Below are positions 7,768 to 17,101 of a DNA stretch of 64,000 nt, in pieces. The notes beneath the pieces were generated by a model. That model had not been told where the DNA came from and searched no databases. It was given only the letters and a program-made list of their open reading frames with translations. Position 1 is the first letter of the stretch, and each line of letters opens with the position of its first letter. Position numbers and translations under genes: made by a program. The stretch comes from Anaeromyxobacter terrae (GTDB lineage: Bacteria > Myxococcota > Myxococcia > Myxococcales > Anaeromyxobacteraceae), in contig NZ_JALCYY010000021.1 in NCBI RefSeq assembly GCF_022690685.1, forward strand, positions 1-64,000, read 5' to 3'.

Positions 7768-10700
7768 GCTTCCTGCGCGACGTCCTCGATCCGGCCTCGC
7801 GCCGCTGGGAGCGGCTCTGGCGCGACCGGTACCAGCACGACCGCACGGTGCGCTCCACCCACGGCGTGAACTGCACCGGGAGCTGTTCCTGGAACGTGCA
7901 CGTGAAGGAGGGGATCGTCGCCTTCGAGACGCAGGCGACCGACTACCCCGCCCTCGAGGGCGTGCCGCCCTACGAGCCGCGCGGCTGCCAGCGCGGCGCG
8001 TGCTACTCGACGTACCTCTACTCTCCGCTCCGCGTGAAGACCCCCTACGTGCGCGGCGCGCTCCTCGACGCGTGGCGCGCGGCGAAGGCCGCGGACGCCG
8101 ATCCCGTGGTTGCCTTCGGCGCGCTCATGGCCGACCCCGCGCGCCGCGCCGCGCTCCAGGCGGCGCGCGGCAAGGGCGGCTTCCGCCGCGCGAGCTGGCA
8201 GGAGGCGCTCGAGATCGTCGCGGCGTCGATCGTCCACACCGTGAAGCGCTGGGGGCCGGACCGCGTCATCGGGTTCTCGCCCATCCCGGCCATGTCGATG
8301 CTCTCGTTCGCGGCGGGCTCGCGCTTCCTCCAGCTGCTCGGCGGCGTGAACCTCTCCTTCTACGACTGGTACTGCGACCTCCCGAACGCCTCGCCGGAGG
8401 TGTTCGGCGAGCAGACCGACGTCGCGGAGAGCGCCGACTGGTTCAACAGCAAGTACGTGCTCGTGCTCGGCTCGAACGTGGCGGTGACGCGCACGCCCGA
8501 CGCGCACTTCCTCGCGGAGGCGCGCCACGACGGGTCGAAGGTCGTCGTCCTGTCACCCGACTTCAACCCCACCTGCCGCCAGTCCGACTGGTGGATCCCC
8601 GCGCACGCCGGGCAGGACGGCGCGCTGCTCTGCGCGGTGAACCACGTGCTGCTCACCGAGGTCCACGCGCAGCGCGAGGTCCCGGCGTTCCGCGACTTCC
8701 TCGCCCGCTACACCGACGCGCCGTTCCTCGTCGCGCTCGACGTGAAGGACGGCGTCGCCGCGCCCGGGCGCATGCTCCGCGCGGGCGCCCTCCCCCGCTA
8801 CCGCGGAGAGGAGCACGGCGGGTTCAAGTTCCTGGTGTGGGATCGCGCCGCCGACGCCCCGCGCATGCCGCAGGGCACGCTCGGCTTCCGCTGGCAGGCG
8901 CGGAAGGGGCAGTGGAACCTGAAGCTCGAGGACGGCCAGGACGGCACGCCCATCGACCCGGTGCTCTCGTTCCTCGAGCGGCACGACGCGGTGGTCGAGC
9001 TCGAGGTGGCCGACTTCGGCTCGGACCGGGTGTGGCGGCGCGGCGTGCCGGTGCGCTTCGTCGAGACGGACGCGGGCCGCGTGGCGGTCGCCACCGTCCA
9101 GGATCTGCTCTTCGCGCAGCACGGGGTGGGGCGCGGGCTCGCGGGCGAGTACCCGGCGAGCTACGACGACGACGCCCAGCCGTTCACGCCGGCCTGGCAG
9201 GAGCGGTACACCGGCGTGGACCGCGCGCAGGTCGTGAGGCTCGCGCGCGAGTGGGCGGACACGGCCGAGCGCACCGGCGGGCGCTGCTCCGTCATCATCG
9301 GCGCGGGCGTGAACCACTGGTACCACGCGGACCTCGCCTACCGCGCCGCGCTCACGACCCTCATGCTCTGCGGCTGCGTCGGCAAGAACGGCGCGGGCCT
9401 GAACCACTACGTCGGCCAGGAGAAGCTCGCGCCGGTCGCGCCGTGGGCCACGCTCGCCGGTGCGCTCGACTGGGCGAAGCCGCCGCGCTTCCAGAACGCG
9501 CCCTCGTTCCACTACGTCCACTCCGACCAGTGGCGCTACGAGCGCGCCGAGCGCGAGGGGCGGCTCGACCCTGCCTCGCGCGGCGATCGCCCGCACGCGA
9601 TGGACCACCAGATCCGCGCGGTGCGGCGGGGCTGGCTCCCCTTCTACCCGCAGTTCGACCGGAGCTCGCTCGAGCTCGCCCGGGAGGCGTCCGCCGCCGT
9701 CGGGCCGGATCCGAAGGCCATGACCGCCCACCTGGCGCGCGCGCTCGAGGAGAAGCGCGTGCGGCTCGCGGTGGAGGATCCCGACGCGCCGGAGGCGTGG
9801 CCGCGGGTGCTCCTCGCCTGGCGCGGGAACGCCCTCTCCTCGAGCGCCAAGGGGCACGAGTACTTCCTCCGCTACTACCTCGGCGTGAAGGCGCTCTCGA
9901 TCGCCGAGGAGTCGCCAGACGGCGCGCGCGACGCGGTGGTGCGCCCCGCGCCGGAGGGGAAGCTCGACCTCGTCGTCGCGCTCGACTTCCGGATGACCAC
10001 CACCGGCCTCCTCGCCGACGTGGTCCTGCCCGCGGCGACCTCCTACGAGAAGGACGACCTCTCCTCGACCGACCTCCACTCGTTCGTCCACCCGATGCAG
10101 GCGGCGGTCCCGCCCTGCTGGGAGGCGAAGAGCGACTTCGACGCGTTCGCGGCGCTCGCCGACGCGGTCACCGCGCTCGCGAAGGCGCACCTCCCCTCCC
10201 CCGTGCTCGACCTCGTCGCGACGGCGATCGCCCACGACACGCCCGCGGAGATGGGCGATCCCGAGACGCCGGACTGGGTGGACGGCGCGGCGCCGCTCGT
10301 CCCCGGCAAGAACGCGCCCGTGCTCTCGGTCGTCGAGCGCGACTACGCGCACCTCGCCGAGCGCTTCCGCGCGCTCGGGCCGCTCGCCCGCGAGCAGGGC
10401 GTCGGCGCCCACGGCCTCTCCTGGCCCATCGCCGATCTCTACGACGAGCTCGTGCGCGAGCGGCCCACCGTCACCTTCGGCGGGAAGACCTACCCTTCGG
10501 TCGCGACGGCGCGCGACGCCGCGAACGTGGTGCTGCACCTCGCGCCCGAGACGAACGGCGAGGTCGCCTGGCGCGCGTTCCACGAGGAGGAGAAGAAGGT
10601 CGGGGTGCCGCTCGCGGACCTCGCCGAGGGGACGCGCGGCGTGCGGACCACCTTCGAGGACCTCGCCGCCCAGCCGCGCCGCGTCCTCACGAGCCCGTGC

Positions 10701-11369
10701 TGGACCGGCATCGTGAACGACGGCCGGCCGTACACGGCCTACGCCCTCAACGTCGAGCGGCTCGTCCCGTGGCGGACGCTCACCGGCCGCGCGCACCTCT
10801 ACCTCGATCACCCGGGCTTCCTCGCCGCCGGCGAGGGGCTCCCCACCTACAAGCCGAAGCTCGATCCGGCGCTCCTGCAGGACCTCGACGCCACCCAGGC
10901 GAGCGGGCCGGTGCTGAAGGTGAACTTCATCACCCCGCACGGAAAGTGGAGCATCCACTCCACCTACGGCGACACGGTCCGGATGCTCACCCTCTCGCGC
11001 GGGCTCCACCCGCTCTGGCTCAACGACCGCGACGCCGCCGGGACCGGGATCCGGGACGGCGACTGGGTCGAGGTCGTGAACGACCACGGCGCGGTGGTGA
11101 CGAAGGCGGTGGTGAGCGCGCGCGTGCCGCGCGGCATCGCGATGCAGTACCACGCGCCGGAGCGGACGATCGCGACCCCGCGGACGCCCACGCGCGGCGG
11201 CCGGCGCGCGGGCGTGCACAACTCGCTCATGCGGATCCGCCTCAAGCCCACGCTCATGCTCGGCGCCTACGGGCAGATCTCGTACGGCTTCAACTACTGG
11301 GGGCCCACCGGGACGAACCGCGACGCGTACGCGCTCGTGCGCAGGCTCGAGCGGGCGCCGGAGTACTAG
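7764..11369 (+). CDS. narG: Respiratory nitrate reductase, alpha subunit
   Basis: The product is 1201 aa. There is no Tat signal of a mature-exported type, consistent with the cytoplasm-facing enzyme. The N-terminal iron-sulfur (FS0) ligands are His33, Cys37, Cys41 and Cys75 (HGVNCTGSC, GCQRG). Asp201 in the YDWYCDLPNAS segment corresponds to the Mo-coordinating aspartate region of NarG. It reduces nitrate to nitrite at a bis-MGD molybdenum centre with electrons from NarH. Length is slightly below the E. coli 1247 aa. The start overlaps the preceding cytochrome stop; narH follows after 9 bp. Confidence 0.97.
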   Translation: MSFLRDVLDPASRRWERLWRDRYQHDRTVRSTHGVNCTGSCSWNVHVKEGIVAFETQATDYPALEGVPPYEPRGCQRGACYSTYLYSPLRVKTPYVRGALLDAWRAAKAADADPVVAFGALMADPARRAALQAARGKGGFRRASWQEALEIVAASIVHTVKRWGPDRVIGFSPIPAMSMLSFAAGSRFLQLLGGVNLSFYDWYCDLPNASPEVFGEQTDVAESADWFNSKYVLVLGSNVAVTRTPDAHFLAEARHDGSKVVVLSPDFNPTCRQSDWWIPAHAGQDGALLCAVNHVLLTEVHAQREVPAFRDFLARYTDAPFLVALDVKDGVAAPGRMLRAGALPRYRGEEHGGFKFLVWDRAADAPRMPQGTLGFRWQARKGQWNLKLEDGQDGTPIDPVLSFLERHDAVVELEVADFGSDRVWRRGVPVRFVETDAGRVAVATVQDLLFAQHGVGRGLAGEYPASYDDDAQPFTPAWQERYTGVDRAQVVRLAREWADTAERTGGRCSVIIGAGVNHWYHADLAYRAALTTLMLCGCVGKNGAGLNHYVGQEKLAPVAPWATLAGALDWAKPPRFQNAPSFHYVHSDQWRYERAEREGRLDPASRGDRPHAMDHQIRAVRRGWLPFYPQFDRSSLELAREASAAVGPDPKAMTAHLARALEEKRVRLAVEDPDAPEAWPRVLLAWRGNALSSSAKGHEYFLRYYLGVKALSIAEESPDGARDAVVRPAPEGKLDLVVALDFRMTTTGLLADVVLPAATSYEKDDLSSTDLHSFVHPMQAAVPPCWEAKSDFDAFAALADAVTALAKAHLPSPVLDLVATAIAHDTPAEMGDPETPDWVDGAAPLVPGKNAPVLSVVERDYAHLAERFRALGPLAREQGVGAHGLSWPIADLYDELVRERPTVTFGGKTYPSVATARDAANVVLHLAPETNGEVAWRAFHEEEKKVGVPLADLAEGTRGVRTTFEDLAAQPRRVLTSPCWTGIVNDGRPYTAYALNVERLVPWRTLTGRAHLYLDHPGFLAAGEGLPTYKPKLDPALLQDLDATQASGPVLKVNFITPHGKWSIHSTYGDTVRMLTLSRGLHPLWLNDRDAAGTGIRDGDWVEVVNDHGAVVTKAVVSARVPRGIAMQYHAPERTIATPRTPTRGGRRAGVHNSLMRIRLKPTLMLGAYGQISYGFNYWGPTGTNRDAYALVRRLERAPEY

Positions 11370-11378
11370 GAGGACACC

Positions 11379-12830
11379 ATGGGAATGGACGTGCGCGCGC
11401 AGCTCGCGTCGGTGTTCCACCTCGACAAGTGCATCGGCTGTCACACCTGCTCGGTGGTCTGCAAGAACCTGTGGACCGACCGGCGCGGCTCCGAGCACAT
11501 GTGGTGGAACAACGTGGAGACCCGGCCCGGGACGGGGTACCCGGCGCTGTGGGAGGACCAGGAGCGCCACCGCGGCGGCTTCGTGGTCGAGGACGGCGAG
11601 CTCCGGCTCCGCCTCGGCGGCCGCGGCAGCCTCCTCGAGCACCTGTTCCAGGCGCCGCGGCTGCCCACGCTCGACGACCAGTACGAGCCGTGGACCTACC
11701 GCTACGAGGATCTCTTCCAGGCGAAGCCCTCGGACGACCTGCCCACCGCGCGGCCGGTGTCGGCGGTGACCGGCCGCCCCATCGATCCGAGCGCCGGCCC
11801 GAACTGGGACGACGATCTCGCCGGCTCGGACGTCCACGCCGCCGCGGATCCCAACCTCGCCGCGCTCGAGCCGGCCGAGCGCGAGGCGCTCCTGGCGCTC
11901 GAGGGGCTCGTCTTCTTCCACCTCCCCCGCACCTGCAACCACTGCCTCAACCCGGCCTGCGCCGCCGCCTGCCCATCCGGCGCGATCTACAAGCGCGGCG
12001 AGGACGGGATCGTGCTCATCGACCGGGAGGCCTGCCGCGGGTGGCGCATGTGCGTCCCGGCCTGCCCGTACAAGAAGACGTTCCACTCCTGGTCGGAGGG
12101 GAAGTCGGAGAAGTGCATCGGCTGCTACCCGCGCGTCGAGAGCGGCGAGCCGCCAGCCTGCTTCCAGGCGTGCGTCGGCAGGATCCGCTACCAGGGGATC
12201 CTGCTCTACGACCCCGCGGCGGCCCTGCGCGCCGCGCGCGCGCCGGCGCAGGAGCTCGTCGCCGCGCAGCGCGCCGCGCTGCTCGACCCGGGGGACCCCG
12301 AGGTCGTCGCCGCGGCGCGCCGGAGCGGGATCTCCGACGCGACCCTCGACGCCGCGCGGCGCTCGCCGGCCGACCGGTTCGTGCGCCAGTGGGAGGTGGC
12401 GCTGCCGCTCCACCCCGAGTTCCGCACGCTCCCCATGGTCTTCTACGTCCCGCCCCTCTCGCCCGTGCGCACCGGCGCGGCCGACGGCGCGGCGCTCACC
12501 CAGGCCGACGCGCAGCGCATCCCGGTCCGCTACCTCGCCGCGATGTTCGCGGCCGGCAACGACGAGGTCGTCCGGGCCGCGCTCCGGCGGCTCGTCGCGG
12601 TGCGCACCCGCCGCCGCGCCGCCACCGTGGGCGACGTCAGCGAGGCGGACGCGGCCGAGGCGCTGAAGGCAGCGGGCCTCACCCCCGAGGCGGCCGACGC
12701 GCTCCACCGGCTCACCGTGTACCCGACGCTGCGCGAGCGCGTGGTGCGGCCGCCCGGCGGGCGCGAGGAGGAGACCGAGCAGCTCGTCGGGCTCCAGGGC
12801 CTCGCCGGCCTCCGCGCGAGGGTGCCGTGA
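11379..12830 (+). CDS. narH: Respiratory nitrate reductase, beta subunit
   Basis: The product is 483 aa and carries electrons from NarI to NarG. Four cysteine groups are visible: CIGCHTCSVVC (residues 21-31), CNHCLNPACAAACP, the CRGWRMCVPACP group in which a Trp replaces one Cys (typical of the NarH 3Fe-4S cluster), and CIGCYPRVESG followed by PACFQAC. These hold three 4Fe-4S clusters and one 3Fe-4S cluster. It has a ribosome site AGGAG and overlaps the narJ start (GTGA). Confidence 0.97.
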   Translation: MGMDVRAQLASVFHLDKCIGCHTCSVVCKNLWTDRRGSEHMWWNNVETRPGTGYPALWEDQERHRGGFVVEDGELRLRLGGRGSLLEHLFQAPRLPTLDDQYEPWTYRYEDLFQAKPSDDLPTARPVSAVTGRPIDPSAGPNWDDDLAGSDVHAAADPNLAALEPAEREALLALEGLVFFHLPRTCNHCLNPACAAACPSGAIYKRGEDGIVLIDREACRGWRMCVPACPYKKTFHSWSEGKSEKCIGCYPRVESGEPPACFQACVGRIRYQGILLYDPAAALRAARAPAQELVAAQRAALLDPGDPEVVAAARRSGISDATLDAARRSPADRFVRQWEVALPLHPEFRTLPMVFYVPPLSPVRTGAADGAALTQADAQRIPVRYLAAMFAAGNDEVVRAALRRLVAVRTRRRAATVGDVSEADAAEALKAAGLTPEAADALHRLTVYPTLRERVVRPPGGREEETEQLVGLQGLAGLRARVP

Positions 12831-13372
12831 CCGGACCCGCGCTCTCGCGCGAGGCGGCGCGCGCCTTCGCCGAGCTCCTCTCGTACCCCGACGACGCGCT
12901 CCCCGGCCGCCTGCGGGCCCACGCGGGCCGGCTCCCCGGCGGCGTCGGCGCCGCGCTCGACGCGCTCGCCGACCGGCTCGCGCTGCTCGGCCCGGGCGGC
13001 GCGGAGGAGCTCTACACGGCCACCTTCGATCTCCGCCCCGCGGTGAGCCCGTACGCAGGCGTGCACCTCTGCGGCGAGGGGCCTCGCCGCAACGCGCTCC
13101 TCGCTCACCTCGCGTCCCTCCGCGCGGCGGCGGGCCTCGCGCGCGCGAGCGAGGTGCCCGACCACTTCGCGGAGCTCCTCCGCTACGTCGCCGAGGCGCC
13201 GGAGGGCGGCGAGGCGGAGGACGTCGCCGCCCTCGTGCTCGCCCCCGCCGCCCGGCGCGCGGCGGACGCGCTCCCCCACGACCACCCGTACCGGGCCGCC
13301 CTCGAGGCGCTCGTCGCGGCGCTGCCCGCGCCGGCCGGCCCGCCCGTCGCGCCCCAGGAGGCCGGACCATGA
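12827..13372 (+). CDS. narJ: Nitrate reductase assembly chaperone
   Basis: The product is 181 aa, an alpha-helical TorD/NarJ-like chaperone. Recognisable features are the start ALSREAARAFAELLSYPDDALP, the segment EELYTATFDLRPAVSPYAGVH (ELYTxxFD is a NarJ hallmark), and VPDHFAELLRYVA. It helps insert the molybdenum cofactor into NarG before docking on NarI. GTG at 12827 overlaps the narH stop and the 3' end overlaps the next start by 4 bp, so expression is coupled. Confidence 0.93.
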   Translation: MTGPALSREAARAFAELLSYPDDALPGRLRAHAGRLPGGVGAALDALADRLALLGPGGAEELYTATFDLRPAVSPYAGVHLCGEGPRRNALLAHLASLRAAAGLARASEVPDHFAELLRYVAEAPEGGEAEDVAALVLAPAARRAADALPHDHPYRAALEALVAALPAPAGPPVAPQEAGP

Positions 13373-15468
13373 CGGACCTCGTCCTCTTCGCCGTCGTCCC
13401 CTACGTCGCCGTCGCGCTCGCGGCGGCCGGGCTCGTCCTGCGCCACGCCGGCGCGGGCGCCCCCATCTCCGCCCGCTCGTCGCAGCTCCTCGAGTCGCGC
13501 CTCCTCCACTTCGGCGCCATCCCGTGGCACGTCGCGATCCTCGCGATCCTCTTCGCGCACCTCTTCGCGGCCCTCGCCCCGGGCGTCATGGGCCGCGTGC
13601 TCGGCCACCCGGCGCGGCTGCACCTCCTCGAGGTGACGGGCCTCGCGCTGGCAGGCTGGGCGCTCGCCGCCGGCGCGATCCTCCTGTGGCGCCGGCTCGC
13701 CCTGCCGCGCGTGCGCGCCGTGACGAGCGTGATGGACGTCGTCATCCTCGCGCTCCTCGTCCTGCAGGTCGGGCTCGGCCTCTACGTGACGCTCTCGCTC
13801 CGCTGGGGCTCGGTCTGGTACCTGCACACGGCCGTCCCCTGGCTCCGCTCGCTCTTCACCCTCTCGCCGGAGCCCGCCTACGCGGCCGTGCTCCCGACGC
13901 CGGTGAAGCTGCACGCGGTGCTCGCGTTCGTGCTCGTCGCGCTCATCCCGTTCTCGCGCCTCGCGCACGTCGTCGCGTTCCCGCTGCGCTTCGCCGGCGG
14001 CGTCCGCGGGCGCACGGTCTGGTCCCGCGCCCCCGCCGGCGTGACCCTGCCTCGGCCCGCCTCCGCCGTGCTGCGCTCCCGCGCGCTCGAGCCGCAGGTG
14101 CTCTCGGTCTGGGACCCGGAGGACGCGGCCGCGTGGGCGCGCAGCGGCGAGGCGACCGCGCGCCGCAACCTGTGGATCTCGATCTTCGCGCTCTTCCTCG
14201 CGTTCTGCGTGTGGATGGTCTGGAGCGTCGTGGTGGTGCGGCTGCCCGACGTGGGCTTCCGGCTCGACACCGGCCAGCTCTTCTGGCTCGCCGCGCTGCC
14301 GGGGCTCTCCGGGGCGACGCTCCGGATCTTCTACTCGTTCGCGGTCCAGCTGTTCGGCGGGCGGCTGTGGACGACGATCACGACCGCGTCGCTGCTCGTC
14401 CCGGCGATCGGCATCGGCGTCGCGGTGCAGGATCCCACCACCCCCTACCCGGTGCTCCTCGTCCTCGCGCTCCTCGCCGGCCTCGGCGGCGCGAACTTCG
14501 CCTCCAGCATGGCCAACATCGGCTTCTTCTTCCCCGGCGCCAAGAAGGGCACCGCGCTCGGCCTCAACGGCGGCCTCGGCAACCTGGGCGTGTCCGGGAT
14601 GCAGCTCCTCGTGCCGTTCGCGATCACCGCCGGCGTGTTCGGCGCCCTGGGCGGCGCGCCGCAGGTCGTCGTGAAGAACGGCGTCCAGCAGAACCTGTGG
14701 CTGCAGAACGCCGGCTTCGTGTGGGTGCCGTTCATCCTCGTCGCGACGGCCCTCGCCTGGCTCGGCATGGACGACGTCGCGAGCGCGCGGGCGTCGTTCC
14801 GGGAGCAGGCGCGCATCTTCCGCAAGCGGCACACCTGGATCGTCTCCGCCCTCTACCTGGGGAGCTTCGGCTCGTTCATCGGCTTCTCGGCCGCGCTGCC
14901 GCTCCTCGTGAAGGGGTCCTTCCCCGGCGTGGACCCCGTGCGCTACGCGTTCCTCGGCCCGCTCGTGGGCGCGCTGTTCCGGCCGGTGGGCGGCTGGCTC
15001 GCCGATCGCGTCGGCGGCGCGCGCGTGACGCTCTGGAATTTCCTCGCCATGGCCGGGCTCGCGCTCGCCGTGCTCTCCTTCCTGCCGCGCGGCGGCGCGC
15101 CGGGCCACTTCGGCCCGTTCCTCGGCGCGTTCGTGCTCCTCTTCGCCGCGACGGGCGTCGGGAACGGCTCCACCTACCGCATGATCCCGGCGATCTTCGC
15201 GACCCTCAACCGCGCTCCCGCCGGCGCCGCTCCCGCCGCCCTGGCGGCCGCGCGCCGCGCGGCGGCGACCGAGTCCGCCGCGGTCGCGGGGTTCGCGTCT
15301 GCGGTCGCCGCGTACGGCGCCTTCTTCGTGCCGAAGGCGTTCGGGACCTCGCTCGCGCTGACCGGCGGCCCGGGAGCGGCGATCGTCGGGCTCGTCGTGT
15401 ACTACGCCCTCGCCGTCGCGGCGACCGCGTGGTGGTACGCGCGGAGGGGCGCCGGGATCTCCTGCTGA
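13369..15468 (+). CDS. narI-narK: Fused nitrate reductase gamma subunit (NarI) and nitrate/nitrite transporter (NarK)
   Basis: One continuous 699-aa frame. Residues 1-210 are NarI: five membrane helices with heme b ligand candidates His54 and His64 (IPWHVAILAILFAH), His182 (VKLHAVLAF) and His200 (SRLAH). Residues 210-265 form a polar linker. Residues 265-695 are a 12-helix MFS transporter of the NarK type, with GNLGVSGMQL matching the nitrate signature and a second in GVGNGSTYRM. NarI ends in the cytoplasm and NarK begins there, so the fusion is topologically sensible. There is no separate narI in the operon, so this polypeptide must supply quinol oxidation. It is the last gene of the operon. 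Confidence 0.93.
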   Translation: MTDLVLFAVVPYVAVALAAAGLVLRHAGAGAPISARSSQLLESRLLHFGAIPWHVAILAILFAHLFAALAPGVMGRVLGHPARLHLLEVTGLALAGWALAAGAILLWRRLALPRVRAVTSVMDVVILALLVLQVGLGLYVTLSLRWGSVWYLHTAVPWLRSLFTLSPEPAYAAVLPTPVKLHAVLAFVLVALIPFSRLAHVVAFPLRFAGGVRGRTVWSRAPAGVTLPRPASAVLRSRALEPQVLSVWDPEDAAAWARSGEATARRNLWISIFALFLAFCVWMVWSVVVVRLPDVGFRLDTGQLFWLAALPGLSGATLRIFYSFAVQLFGGRLWTTITTASLLVPAIGIGVAVQDPTTPYPVLLVLALLAGLGGANFASSMANIGFFFPGAKKGTALGLNGGLGNLGVSGMQLLVPFAITAGVFGALGGAPQVVVKNGVQQNLWLQNAGFVWVPFILVATALAWLGMDDVASARASFREQARIFRKRHTWIVSALYLGSFGSFIGFSAALPLLVKGSFPGVDPVRYAFLGPLVGALFRPVGGWLADRVGGARVTLWNFLAMAGLALAVLSFLPRGGAPGHFGPFLGAFVLLFAATGVGNGSTYRMIPAIFATLNRAPAGAAPAALAAARRAAATESAAVAGFASAVAAYGAFFVPKAFGTSLALTGGPGAAIVGLVVYYALAVAATAWWYARRGAGISC

Positions 15469-15514
15469 TCCCGAGCGCCCGGGGCGCAGCGAACCGGAGG
15501 GAGCGGGGAGCGCA

Positions 15515-15539
15515 CGGCGCCGTCGACGTGGCGGCGCCG
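15515..15539. terminator. Possible terminator hairpin after narI-narK
   Basis: CGGCGCC (15515-15521) and GGCGCCG (15533-15539) form a 7-bp stem with an 11-nt loop between the convergent narI-narK and lipoprotein genes. No T-tract follows; weak call. Confidence 0.3.
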
Positions 15540-15553
15540 CGCGCGTCCCGTCT

Positions 15554-16486
15554 TCACCAGCTATAGCCCATGCCGAGCTTCAGGAAGGGCCCGTCCTCCC
15601 CGCCCGTGTAGCTCGAGAAGTTCTCGTCCTGCGCGTCTCCGGCGAGCCTCGCGCCCCAGCCGCCGCCCACCGTCGAGCTGAAGCCGCTCTCGTGGATGAA
15701 GTTGAAGCCGATCTCCCCGGCCACGCCGAGGCGCGCGAAGCTCGAGGAGCCCTGGACCGTCTCGCGCCCGAAGGCGAGGTCGAGGCGCGGCCCGATGCGG
15801 AGCCCCTCGTTGTTGCGCCCGAAGACGAACAGGTCGGCGCCGGTCCCGAAGCCGAAGGTGCTCACGTTGCCGTTCGTGGCGTTCGTGCGCGAGTAGCGCG
15901 CCGACACGAGCCACGAGGCGTGCTCCCACGGGAACGGGCGGATGTAGGCGGCGTTCACGCCGAGTCCGCTGAACCAGCCGAGCGGATTCGTCACGACGGT
16001 GTTGTTCACGGGACCGCGGGAGGTCATGCCGAAACCGACCCGTCGTCGCGCCGCGAGCTCGCCGTCCACCTGCGTGAACCCCGACGAGACGGTCTCGCCC
16101 GGCGGGGGCGTCACCGTGCCCACGCCCGCGGCGGCCACCGTACCGGCGCCGCTCCCGCGCAAAAGCCCCTCGCACCGCACGCGGAGCGCCGCCGCGTCGG
16201 TGCCTTGCTGCACGCGCCCGTTCAGGAGATCGATGCACTCGTCCGCGAGCGTCCGTCCGGGCGTGCTCCCGGCGGGCTGCTGCTGCGTCGCCTGCTGCTG
16301 CGTCGCCTGCTGCTGCGCCGCCTGCTGCTGCGTCGGCTGCTGCTGCGTAGGCTGCTGCTGCGCCCCCGGCTGCTGTTGCACTACCGGCTGCTGTTGCCGT
16401 GTGTTTGCCTGCTGGCTGCGCCCACCGTGCGCGCAGGCCGAGGCGATGAGCGCCATGAGCGTGGCCGCCCAGAGATTCTTTCGCAT
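15554..16486 (-). CDS. Outer-membrane-type lipoprotein with Gln-rich repeats
   Basis: The product is 310 aa. The start MRKNLWAATLMALIASACAHGG is a lipoprotein signal with lipobox IASAC (Cys at about 18). Residues 24-66 are a QQQ-rich low-complexity tract (QQQPT, QQQAA and QQQAT units). A short helical part (ADECIDLLNGRVQQG) and a Ser/Gly-rich beta-strand domain with alternating aromatic residues follow, ending in LGMGYSW, whose terminal aromatic is typical of outer membrane beta-barrels. It is probably an eight-strand-like barrel tethered by lipid; function unknown. Start 16486 is preferred over an upstream Met because it begins the signal peptide. Confidence 0.75.
   Translation of the reverse strand: MRKNLWAATLMALIASACAHGGRSQQANTRQQQPVVQQQPGAQQQPTQQQPTQQQAAQQQATQQQATQQQPAGSTPGRTLADECIDLLNGRVQQGTDAAALRVRCEGLLRGSGAGTVAAAGVGTVTPPPGETVSSGFTQVDGELAARRRVGFGMTSRGPVNNTVVTNPLGWFSGLGVNAAYIRPFPWEHASWLVSARYSRTNATNGNVSTFGFGTGADLFVFGRNNEGLRIGPRLDLAFGRETVQGSSSFARLGVAGEIGFNFIHESGFSSTVGGGWGARLAGDAQDENFSSYTGGEDGPFLKLGMGYSW
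16275..16397 (-). repeat. 15-bp in-frame tandem repeat encoding QQQ units
   Basis: Imperfect copies of GCTGCTGCTGCGTCG (plus-strand reading) repeat with a period near 15 bp and encode QQQxx pentads in the lipoprotein. Such arrays can change length by slipped-strand mispairing without shifting the frame, because the unit is five codons. Confidence 0.8.
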
Positions 16487-16641
16487 GGCCCCCTCCCGCC
16501 GCGTGGCGCCCGGCCGCACCGTCGCCGGCCGGCGTTCCGGCTCGCGGCTCCCGGTACTTCCCCGTTGCTAAGCGTGTGCACGGGGGCACCCCGGGCGCAT
16601 CCGGCGGGTGTGCGACGTCCGGGCGAGCCGGCCCGCGGACC

Positions 16642-17016
16642 TCACCCGAGAGCGCGCGCGGCGAGGAGCCCAGCGACGCCCGCGGCGAGGCAGCCGAGGA
16701 GCGTGAGGGCGACGTTCGCGACGGCGTGCGCCGTGCCGCGCTCGAGGAGCGCGAGCGTCTCGTAGTTGAAGGACGAGTAGGTGGTGAAGCCGCCGAGGAC
16801 GCCCGCGCCGAGGAAGAGCCGCGCCTCCGGCGAGATCCCCTCGCGCGCCCCCGCGAGCCCCATGAGCAGCGCGAGCAGGAACGAGCCCACGACGTTCACG
16901 ATGAGCGTGCCGCGCGGGAAGTCCGCGCCGAGCGCGCGCGCCGCCCAGGTCGAGATGAGGTAGCGGGCGCCGCTGCCGAGCGCACCGCCCACGCACACGA
17001 GGAGGAGCCGGATCAC
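16642..17016 (-). CDS. crcB: Fluoride ion channel CrcB/Fluc
   Basis: The product is 124 aa with four membrane helices. Diagnostic motifs are [13 protein letters not shown] (GGxxGAxxRY type), [20 protein letters not shown] (conserved Asn in the second helix) and [12 protein letters not shown] (the FTTxSTF motif that lines the pore). It exports fluoride as a dual-topology dimer in the cytoplasmic membrane. GTG at 17016 is the start that gives the family N-terminus. No fluoride riboswitch was recognised in the 85-bp gap to the divergent SDR gene. Confidence 0.93.
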   Translation of the reverse strand: MIRLLLVCVGGALGSGARYLISTWAARALGADFPRGTLIVNVVGSFLLALLMGLAGAREGISPEARLFLGAGVLGGFTTYSSFNYETLALLERGTAHAVANVALTLLGCLAAGVAGLLAARALG

Positions 17017-17101
17017 GGCCGCCGGTCTATCGCGGCCGGCGCCGATCCGCAACGGCCGCGGCCCCCGTGCTAGGCTCGCCCTCGCACCGGAGGTCACCCC
17101 C

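Noticed and set aside
5111..13372. A very long plus-strand open frame (over 2700 codons) covering fabI and the nar genes
   Set aside because: It is antisense to fabI, out of frame with narG and narH, and full of Arg/Pro/Ala runs. Only its last part (12827-13372) is a real gene, narJ.
13990..14160. Lost stop codon or assembly error between narI and narK
   Set aside because: The linker region is in one clean frame with normal codon use and a coherent polar linker. A true fusion is the simpler reading, though read-level confirmation would help.
17017..17101. Possible fluoride riboswitch before crcB
   Set aside because: The 85-bp gap lacks the conserved elements of the crcB motif and is shared with the divergent SDR promoter.
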